This document shows, piece by piece, positions 15,732 through 21,330 of a stretch of DNA of 21,330 bases (positions within the stretch are counted from its first letter, which is position 1; each line of letters starts with the position of its first letter). The position numbers were made by a program, and so were the translations under genes. Under the pieces are notes generated by a model. It saw nothing but the letters and a program-made list of their open reading frames with translations, was not told where the DNA came from and searched no databases. The stretch is from Gemmatimonadota bacterium (lineage in GTDB: Bacteria; Gemmatimonadota; Gemmatimonadetes; Longimicrobiales; Gaopeijiaceae), in NCBI GenBank assembly GCA_030550695.1, contig JAUQOX010000015.1:1-21330 (forward strand), given 5' to 3'.

Positions 15732-17867
15732 TCAAGGAACCCGAACCCCGGCCTCCTCCAAGAGCCGCAGGAACTCCTCTTCGGAGAGCACTCTGGTCCC
15801 CAGCTCCCGTGCCTTGTCCAACTTGGAGCCGGCCTCGCTCCCCGCCACCACATAATCCGTCTCCCGACTGACCCCGGACATCACCCTCCCTCCCGCCCCC
15901 TCCACCAGCGCCTTGGCCTGGCTCCGGCTCAAGCGCTCCAGGGCTCCGGTGAAGACGAAGCGCTTCCCCGCCAGAGCCCCCCCCTCTTGCCCCACCGCCT
16001 CCCGGAAGCGGATCCCCTTGGCCAGAATCCGGTCGATGGCTTCGGCATTTCTGGGATCCTGGAAGAAGTCGTAGATCTCGTCCGCCATCCGGGGTCCGAT
16101 TCCGTCGATCTGCTGAAGCTCCTCTTGACTCGCCCGTCGCAGGGCGTCCAGGGCCTCGGCAGCCAGGTCGCTCCCGGCGCCTCTGCCCTCTCCCTTCTCC
16201 ACAGCGGCTCGGGTACGGACCACCTTCAGGAAGTGCTCGGCCAAGTCCCGGGCAACAGCTTCCCCCACCTCCGGAATCCCCAAAGCGAAGAGGAAACGCC
16301 GCAGTTCGGTGGACTTGGCCCGCCGGATCCCCTCCACCAGGTTGGTCGCCGCCTTGTCGGCGAAGCCGGGAAGTCCTTTCAGATCCTCGACGGACAGGTC
16401 GAAAAGGTCCGCCAATTCCCGGACCAGCCCGCGGTCGACCAGAAGGGAAGCTTTTTCGTCACCCAGCCCCTCGATGTCCAAGGCCCGGCGTCCGGCGAAA
16501 TGAACGATCCGTCCCTTGAGTTGCGCCGGACACCCGAAGCGGTTGGGACAGAAGGTGAAGGGCCCGCGAATCTTCACCGGGCTCCCGCAGGCAGGGCATC
16601 GGTCGGGCATTTCGAAGGGCGGCTTCCGTTCCCGCGACGGCTCCTCCACCCGTTCCACCACCTGGGGAATCACGTCGCCCGCCCGCTGGATTCGGACCAG
16701 ATCGCCTTCGCGGATATCCTTCCGACGTAACTCATCGCGATTGTGGAGCGACGCCCGCGACACCGTGACGCCCCCGACCTCCACCGGGCGCAACAGGGCC
16801 ACCGGGGTCAAGACCCCTGTGCGTCCCACCGACACAACGATGCGCTCGACGCGGGTAATCTCCTTTCGCGGCTCGAACTTGAAGGCCAAGGCCCAACGGG
16901 GGTGGCGAGAGGTGGTGCCCAGGACCGCCCGGGCGGCAAGGTCGTTGACCTTCACCACGATCCCGTCGATCTCGTAGTCCAATCGGTCCCGGTCCCGGGC
17001 GTAGGACGCGTGGTACTCCAGGATCTCTTCCACGGTAGAGGCCAGAGCCACCCGCTCGGGGGTCTTGAGCCCCCAATCCCGGAGAGCCTCCAGGACTTCC
17101 CGATCTTCCTTGAATTCGGCCCCCTCCAAAGCCAGGATGTCGTAGGCCAACAGGTCCAGGGGCCGCCGGGCGGTGATCCGGGCATCCAGCTGGCGCAAGG
17201 CACCCGCCGCAGCGTTCCGGGGGTTGGCCAGGGGCTCCAACCCCTCCTCCACCAGCTGTTGGTTCAGGGCCTCGAAGTCCGACAGGTACATGAGGACCTC
17301 CCCCCGCACGGACAAGAAAGGGGGCACCGGCCGGACCCGATCCCGGAGGCGTAAGGGAACGGTGGGAATGGTGCGGACGTTCTCCGTGACCCCTTCGCCC
17401 TCCTCTCCGTTTCCCCTCGTCACCGCCCGCACCAGAACCCCTGCCTCGTAGACCAGCTCCAGAGACACGCCGTCCAGCTTCGGTTCCAGCAGATACTCGA
17501 CCGCTCGGCCCCCCAAGCCTTTCCGGACCCTTTCGTCGAAGCGCCGCACTTCGGCCGCCTCGTTGGTGGAGTCCAGGGAAAGCATGGGGGCGGCATGCCG
17601 GAGGGTGGGCAGGTCTTCCCGGGGCTCTCCGGCCACCCGCTGCGTGGGGGAATCGGCCGTGATCAGGTGGGGGAAAGCCTCCTCGAGCTCCTGGAGCCTC
17701 CGGAAAAGGCGGTCGTACTCCCCATCGGAGATCTCCGGGCGGGCTTCCACATAGTAAAGGTAATCGTGGTGCCGGATCACCTCCCTGAGGCTTTCCACCA
17801 GGCGGGCAGCTTCATCAGGGTTCAGCGCTTGGGGGGGGGTATCGAGATCCAAAGACGGAGGGCTCAA
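15732..17867 (-). CDS. ligA: NAD+-dependent DNA ligase LigA
   Basis: A 711-residue essential replication and repair ligase that seals nicks using NAD+. Domains: Ia NMN-binding (HHDYLYYVEARPEISDGEYD, 33-52), adenylation with nucleophile Lys130 in EPKLDG, ANPRNAAAGALRQLD (214-228), DGIVVKVND (301-309), KFEPRK (330-335); OB fold around VSVGRTGVLTPVALL; zinc finger Cys424/427/440/446; helix-hairpin-helices (including IDGIGPRMAD); BRCT domain about 632-708 (GKRFVFTGALERLS). All key residues are present. Start: the frame is open up to 18098, but the added residues are Pro/Gly-rich and would cross the divergent promoter region. The TTG at 17867 is preceded by GAGGAG with six bases spacing and gives near-usual length. 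First gene of the ligA-polX-antiporter cluster. Confidence 0.95.
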   Translation of the reverse strand: MSPPSLDLDTPPQALNPDEAARLVESLREVIRHHDYLYYVEARPEISDGEYDRLFRRLQELEEAFPHLITADSPTQRVAGEPREDLPTLRHAAPMLSLDSTNEAAEVRRFDERVRKGLGGRAVEYLLEPKLDGVSLELVYEAGVLVRAVTRGNGEEGEGVTENVRTIPTVPLRLRDRVRPVPPFLSVRGEVLMYLSDFEALNQQLVEEGLEPLANPRNAAAGALRQLDARITARRPLDLLAYDILALEGAEFKEDREVLEALRDWGLKTPERVALASTVEEILEYHASYARDRDRLDYEIDGIVVKVNDLAARAVLGTTSRHPRWALAFKFEPRKEITRVERIVVSVGRTGVLTPVALLRPVEVGGVTVSRASLHNRDELRRKDIREGDLVRIQRAGDVIPQVVERVEEPSRERKPPFEMPDRCPACGSPVKIRGPFTFCPNRFGCPAQLKGRIVHFAGRRALDIEGLGDEKASLLVDRGLVRELADLFDLSVEDLKGLPGFADKAATNLVEGIRRAKSTELRRFLFALGIPEVGEAVARDLAEHFLKVVRTRAAVEKGEGRGAGSDLAAEALDALRRASQEELQQIDGIGPRMADEIYDFFQDPRNAEAIDRILAKGIRFREAVGQEGGALAGKRFVFTGALERLSRSQAKALVEGAGGRVMSGVSRETDYVVAGSEAGSKLDKARELGTRVLSEEEFLRLLEEAGVRVP

Positions 17868-18028
17868 GGGCTGCTCCTCGGCCGAGACACGTGGTTCTTT
17901 GGGCGCTTCCCTGGGAAATCGTAACCCCCCAGGCACGGCAGCGGGAAGGGGCGCCAAGGTCCCCTCCCCTCCGGCCCGCCCGCCGCTGGCCTGAGCTGCC
18001 CCGACGGTGGTCCGGGGACCCGGGTGCG

Positions 18029-18057
18029 AAAACACGCCGGAGAAAGCTGTCAGGCAA
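18029..18057 (-). promoter_or_regulatory. ligA: Possible ligA promoter
   Basis: On the minus strand TTGCCT (18057-18052) and TGTTTT (18034-18029) are 17 bp apart, about 160 bp before the chosen ligA start. It lies back-to-back with the amidohydrolase promoter. Weak -10; tentative. Confidence 0.3.
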
Positions 18058-18060
18058 GGC

Positions 18061-18088
18061 TTGGAAGATGCGAAGCCCGCTGTATACA
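18061..18088 (+). promoter_or_regulatory. Promoter of the amidohydrolase cluster
   Basis: TTGGAA (18061-18066), 16-bp spacer, TATACA (18083-18088). This is one of few AT-rich spots in the region and lies 42 bp before the start codon, with GGAGG placed between. Confidence 0.55.
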
Positions 18089-18130
18089 TTCTCCCCAAGT
18101 TCCCCCCAAACCCCGTACCTGGAGGACGTC

Positions 18131-19759
18131 ATGGCCCACCGCCGCATCCTGGCCCTCATCCTCTTTTCTTTGGTCTGCATCCCCGCCAACCTCCTCGCCC
18201 AGATGCAACCCACCACCCGCCGAGGACCCGACGAAGGAGAGGGTCCGTTCCGCCGGTTGGTCATCCGGGGCGCCACGGTGATTGACGGAACCGGCGCCCC
18301 TCCCCGGGGCCCCATGGACATCGTGGTCGAGGGGGATCGCATCGTGGAGGTCCGGTCGGTGGGGTTCCCGGGGGTGCCGATCCGGGAACGGGGCCGCCCG
18401 GGTCCGGGAGAGAAGGAGATCGATGCCCACGGGATGTATGTGCTCCCGGGTTTCGTGGACATGCACGTCCACACCGGGGGAGTCCCCAAGGCTCCCCAGG
18501 CCGAATACGTCTATAAGCTCTGGCTGGCCCACGGGGTGACCACGGTGCGGGGGGTACCCTTCGGGGATTTCCGCTGGTCTCTCGGGGAGAAGGCCCTGTC
18601 CGAGAGGAACCAGATCGTGGCGCCGAGGATGTTCAGTTACCACCGGCCAGGGACCGGGTGGGACCGGGGGCCTGTGCGGGACGCCGAAACGGCTCGGGAA
18701 TGGGTTCGCTGGCTGGCCAACACCACGGTGGACGGGGTCAGGGCCGACGGGATCAAGCTCGGGGCCGAGGACCCCGCCGTCATGGCCGCCATTCTGGACG
18801 AGGCCCGCAAGCACGGCCTGGGAACGGTGGCTCATCTGGACCAGATGGGGGTGGTGCGGATGACCGCCCTGGATGCAGCCCGCCTGGGGCTCCACATGAT
18901 GACCCATTACTACGGACTCATGGAGTCCATGCTCACGGAAGCCAGCATTCAGAATTGGCCGCCGGACTACAACTACAACAACGAGCAACACCGGTTCGGC
19001 AACGTCGCCCATTTGTGGTACCAGTCTGCCGAGCCCGGGAGCGAAAGGTGGAACGCCCTCATCAAGGAATTCCGGGAGCTAGAGTTCGGCATCGACCCCA
19101 CCATGACCATTTACGAGGCCAGTCGGGACCTGAGTCGGGCCATGAACCTGGAGTGGCACCGGGAGTACACGCTCCCGTCCCTCTGGGAGTTTTTCCAGCC
19201 CAGCCGGGAGGCCCACGGCTCTTACTGGTTCGACTGGACCAGCGAGGACGAGTTCCACTGGAAGCGTTTCTACCAGAAATGGATGCGCTTCCTCAACGAC
19301 TACAAGAACGCCGGCGGGATCGTGACGGTGGGAACGGACTCGGGCTTCATTTTCAGCACCTTCGGATTCGAATACATCCGGGAATTGGAACTCCTCCGGG
19401 AGGCCGGCTTCCACCCCTCCGAGGTCATCCGCTCGGCCACCTATTACGGCGCCCTGGAGCTCTTCCGTCCGAAAAGGGAGCCCATCCAGTTCGGGATCAT
19501 CCGGCCCGGCCTGAAAGCCGACCTGCTGGTGGTGGAAGAAAACCCGCTTCGGAACCTCAAAGTGCTCTACGGAACGGGTACGATCCGTCTCAATGACGAA
19601 ACCGGCCAGGTGGAGCGGGTGCAGGCGCTCCGTTACACCATCAAAGACGGCATCGTCTACGACGTCCGCCGCCTGTTGGCCGACGTACGGCGGATGGTGG
19701 CCGAGGCCAAGGCAAGTCGTTCCGGCGCGTCCGGCCTTGCTCCCGGGGCTGGGTGGTGA
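18131..19759 (+). CDS. Exported metal-dependent amidohydrolase family protein
   Basis: A 542-residue hydrolase of the amidohydrolase superfamily (imidazolonepropionase/prolidase-like Pfam Amidohydro_1 group). The N-terminus MAHRRILALILFSLVCIPAN ending LLAQ is a clear signal peptide, so it acts in the periplasm or outside. A small beta-sandwich (RLVIRGATVIDGTGAPP, 42-58) precedes the TIM barrel. Metal ligands visible: HVH (His112, His114) in GFVDMHVHTGG, candidate carboxylated Lys209 in GIKLGAEDP, His235 in VAHLDQ, His259 in MTHYYG and Asp403 in VGTDSG. GLKADLLVVEENPLRN (460-475) returns to the sandwich. The ATG at 18131 follows GGAGG at 18121; a longer open frame lacks a signal peptide. Substrate unknown: dipeptides or cyclic amides are typical for exported relatives. 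The next gene begins 54 bp later, so cotranscription with the sigma operon is plausible. Confidence 0.92.
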   Translation: MAHRRILALILFSLVCIPANLLAQMQPTTRRGPDEGEGPFRRLVIRGATVIDGTGAPPRGPMDIVVEGDRIVEVRSVGFPGVPIRERGRPGPGEKEIDAHGMYVLPGFVDMHVHTGGVPKAPQAEYVYKLWLAHGVTTVRGVPFGDFRWSLGEKALSERNQIVAPRMFSYHRPGTGWDRGPVRDAETAREWVRWLANTTVDGVRADGIKLGAEDPAVMAAILDEARKHGLGTVAHLDQMGVVRMTALDAARLGLHMMTHYYGLMESMLTEASIQNWPPDYNYNNEQHRFGNVAHLWYQSAEPGSERWNALIKEFRELEFGIDPTMTIYEASRDLSRAMNLEWHREYTLPSLWEFFQPSREAHGSYWFDWTSEDEFHWKRFYQKWMRFLNDYKNAGGIVTVGTDSGFIFSTFGFEYIRELELLREAGFHPSEVIRSATYYGALELFRPKREPIQFGIIRPGLKADLLVVEENPLRNLKVLYGTGTIRLNDETGQVERVQALRYTIKDGIVYDVRRLLADVRRMVAEAKASRSGASGLAPGAGW

Positions 19760-19813
19760 AGAGATTCCCCCAGGGAACCGTAGGCCTTGATACGACTGCA
19801 TGCGGAGTGCCTG

Positions 19814-20380
19814 GTGGGACCGGAGGTGGAACGTGAGCTCATCCGAAAGTGCCAGGCGGGCGACCCCCGCTTCTACGAGCCATTGGTACGAGCCTACGAG
19901 AAGCCGGGCCTTCGGTTCGCCCTGGGGCTCCTGGGAAACCTGGAAGATGCCAAGGACGCCCTTCAGGCAGCCTTCGTGAAGGCCTACGAGGCTCTGGGCC
20001 GCTTTGACCTCCGACGCCCCTTCGGTCCCTGGTTCTTCCAGATCCTCCGCAACCAGTGTCGCGACCTCCTCCGGAACCGCCGGGCCCGTTTCCGCCTGGA
20101 GGCGCCCCATGAACATCTCGAGTTGAAACCGGCGGACGAGGAATCTGGGCCCGAACGACGCCGGGAGGCGGGCCAGGCCAAGGAACTGATCTGGAAAGCC
20201 CTGGAGCGTCTCGGCGAGGAGCACCGGGAGGTGCTGATCTTGAAGGAGATTCAAGGCCTTCGCTACGGAGAGATTGCGGAGCTGCTGGAGATCCCGGAGG
20301 GGACCGTGGCCAGCCGGCTGTTCCATGCCCGCCGGGCCTTGAAGGAAGCCTTGGAGGCCTTGGGTGGAGCACACCTCTGA
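19814..20380 (+). CDS. ECF-type RNA polymerase sigma factor
   Basis: A 188-residue alternative sigma factor that directs RNA polymerase to its own promoter set. Sigma-2 region: ELIRKCQAGDPRFYEPLVRA at the start, then DAKDALQAAFVKAYEALGRF and FGPWFFQILRNQCRDLLR (region 2.2-2.4). Sigma-4 region: LGEEHREVLILKEIQGLRYG, then EIAELLEIPEGTVASRLFHA, a standard helix-turn-helix; region 3 is absent as in ECF proteins. Start choice: GTG at 19814 has GGAG with six bases spacing; TTG 19787 is an alternative that adds nine residues without a good ribosome site. It sits 10 bp before the anti-sigma start and forms the centre of the sigma, anti-sigma, YbjQ operon. Family certain; ECF subgroup not assigned. 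Confidence 0.92.
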   Translation: MGPEVERELIRKCQAGDPRFYEPLVRAYEKPGLRFALGLLGNLEDAKDALQAAFVKAYEALGRFDLRRPFGPWFFQILRNQCRDLLRNRRARFRLEAPHEHLELKPADEESGPERRREAGQAKELIWKALERLGEEHREVLILKEIQGLRYGEIAELLEIPEGTVASRLFHARRALKEALEALGGAHL

Positions 20381-20390
20381 GGAGGCGGTT

Positions 20391-20816
20391 TTGTCGAAGC
20401 GGGTCACTCACGAAGACCTTATGCGCTACCTGGACGGCGAGGTGGACGCCGCCGAACGGGCACGGATCGAGGCGGCCTTGGAATCCTCCACCGAACTTCG
20501 CCGGGAGCTGGAGGTCTACCGTGCCCTCCAGGCGGAACTGCGAGGGCTGGCACTCCCCAGCGAGCCCGCGGGAGGTAGCGTGTGGCACGCCGTGCACCGG
20601 CAGATCGCCCGTCCCTTGGCTTGGCTCCTCATCGTGTTCGGGGCCTTGGTCTGGACCGCCTACGGGGCTTACCTGTTTCTTACCTCCTCGGTGTTCCTCC
20701 TGGAGAAGCTGGCTACCGGCGCCATCGGGATCGGGATCTTGATCCTGCTGGCCAGTGTGATCCTCGAACGGTACCGGGAGTCACTCTCCGACCCCTATCG
20801 AGACGTGCAGCGATGA
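20391..20816 (+). CDS. Putative two-span anti-sigma factor without zinc-finger cysteines
   Basis: A 141-residue protein that probably binds the preceding sigma factor at the membrane. The N-terminal region THEDLMRYLDGEVDAAERAR (6-25) matches the start of zf-HC2/ZAS anti-sigma domains (H-x3-M/L-x-Y-LDGE), but the usual C-x2-C further on is absent: residues 31-42 read ESSTELRRELEV, and the protein has no cysteine at all. Two membrane spans follow, about 75-97 (LAWLLIVFGALVWTAYGAYL) and 104-126 (KLATGAIGIGILILLASVIL), with a short tail. The TTG at 20391 is chosen because of GGAGG at 20381; an earlier GTG at 20364 would overlap the sigma gene by 17 bp. The stop TGA overlaps the next ATG (ATGA). 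Role is inferred from order, domain resemblance and topology. Confidence 0.75.
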   Translation: MSKRVTHEDLMRYLDGEVDAAERARIEAALESSTELRRELEVYRALQAELRGLALPSEPAGGSVWHAVHRQIARPLAWLLIVFGALVWTAYGAYLFLTSSVFLLEKLATGAIGIGILILLASVILERYRESLSDPYRDVQR

Positions 20817-21181
20817 TCGTCGTCACCACCCCTGAACTTCCCGGCTACCGGGTCACCGAGGTCATGGGCCTGGTCCGGGGGAGCGCCATCCGGGCCCGGC
20901 ACGTGGGGATGGACCTCCTGGCTTTCCTCCGGAACCTGGCCGGCGGGGAGATCAAGGAGTACACCAAGGTGCTGGCCGAGGCCCGGGAGCAGGCTGTAGA
21001 CCGAATGTTGGAAGAAGCGGCGGCCCTGGGGGCCAACGCGGTCCTGGCAGTGCGTTTCCAGAACGTCGAGGTCATGCGTGGGGCGGCGGAAATGCTCTGC
21101 TACGGGACGGCCGTCCGCGTGGAACGGGTGGCGGAGGGGGTCGGACAAAGGCCGGACGCCCGGGAGGGTACCTCGGCCTGA
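20813..21181 (+). CDS. YbjQ family (UPF0145) protein
   Basis: A 122-residue cytoplasmic protein of the YbjQ/UPF0145 family, described as a pentameric putative heavy-metal-binding fold; its physiological role is not settled. Family-like signatures: IVVTTPELPGYRVTEVMGLV at the start, ARHVGMDLLAFLRNLAGGEI, YTKVLAEAREQAVDRMLEEA and LGANAVLAVRFQ, then MLCYGTAVRVE. The last ~15 residues are a polar extension past the usual end. The start ATG at 20813 overlaps the anti-sigma stop (ATGA), so translation is likely coupled; the in-frame upstream part runs through the anti-sigma gene and is rejected. Being coupled to a sigma/anti-sigma pair hints that it is part of the stress response the sigma factor controls, or modulates it; that is inference. 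Confidence 0.9.
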   Translation: MIVVTTPELPGYRVTEVMGLVRGSAIRARHVGMDLLAFLRNLAGGEIKEYTKVLAEAREQAVDRMLEEAAALGANAVLAVRFQNVEVMRGAAEMLCYGTAVRVERVAEGVGQRPDAREGTSA

Positions 21182-21290
21182 GGCCCCCCCGGACCGTTCC
21201 GCCCGCAGGGTCGGGACGGAGGTGCCCGCCCCTCTGGCTCTCCACCCCAACCCAGGGGTACCTTCGAAAGCCTCGGCTCCACGAGAGGGC

Positions 21291-21318
21291 TTGACGGGTT
21301 CGGGTTTCGCCCTAACTT
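21291..21318 (+). promoter_or_regulatory. Promoter for a gene beyond the window
   Basis: TTGACG (21291-21296), 16-bp spacer, TAACTT (21313-21318), in a sudden AT-rich end after a very GC-rich spacer (21182-21290). The ATG at 21321 lies at or before the predicted transcript start, so the actual gene probably starts past 21330. Confidence 0.6.
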
Positions 21319-21330
21319 AAATGAAAACTA

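Noticed and set aside
21321..21330. ATG at 21321 as start of a new gene
   Set aside because: It lies at or before the transcript start predicted from the promoter, has no ribosome site, and only three codons are visible.
1..21330. Mobile elements, CRISPR arrays, phage genes, rRNA
   Set aside because: No transposase, integrase or phage motif, no regularly spaced direct repeats and no rRNA signature seen on either strand; no integrase or target-site duplication near the two tRNA genes.

Overview
The window is GC-rich bacterial chromosome with dense, mostly uninterrupted genes on both strands. I see no insertion sequence, phage gene, CRISPR array or rRNA. The gene set suits a Gemmatimonadota-like heterotroph or a neighbouring lineage: a DPP-IV-type S9 peptidase, a large secreted PIG-L deacetylase paired with a sodium:solute symporter, an exported amidohydrolase, and both tRNAs with C-starting anticodons. 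Three promoter-like sites share a TAnnTT -10 core, reminiscent of the FCB group. No rRNA or other decisive marker is present, so the phylum is inference.

Layout. 1-2229 (+) is the 3' part of an S9 peptidase whose start lies before the window. 2388-3071 (+) is a free-standing B3/B4 domain protein. Converging on it from the minus strand is an apparent operon, 7824 to 3031: a multidomain PIG-L deacetylase, an 83-residue single-span membrane protein joined by an ATGA overlap, and an SSS symporter carrying a coiled-coil insertion. Upstream of it are tRNA-Val(CAC) and tRNA-Glu(CTC), with a good promoter. The stretch 8167-9141 holds this promoter, a doubtful membrane-protein ORF that may be frameshifted, two hairpins, and the promoter of an enoyl-ACP-reductase-like SDR (9142-9933, +).

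9923-11293 (-) is a class III aminotransferase, divergent from a cystathionine gamma-synthase-family PLP enzyme (11539-12816, +). Next comes a minus-strand cluster reading ligA (17867-15732), polX (15667-13871), then a CaCA cation antiporter (13834-12857). Divergent from ligA, a plus-strand cluster runs to the end of the window: exported amidohydrolase (18131-19759), ECF sigma factor (19814-20380), cysteine-free two-span putative anti-sigma factor (20391-20816) and a YbjQ/UPF0145 protein (20813-21181). A promoter for a gene beyond the window follows.

How genes may work together. The PIG-L, small membrane protein and SSS genes look like an extracytoplasmic deacetylation-and-uptake unit. LigA and PolX adjacent to each other suggest DNA end or gap repair. 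However, this PolX has lost one of three catalytic palm aspartates and the conserved segment after it, while its PHP nuclease module looks intact. The sigma, anti-sigma and YbjQ genes form a compact, probably envelope-sensing regulatory unit, possibly read through from the amidohydrolase. The points most worth a second look are the degenerate PolX, the PIG-L/small TM/SSS unit, the cysteine-less anti-sigma factor with coupled YbjQ, and the solo B3/B4 protein.
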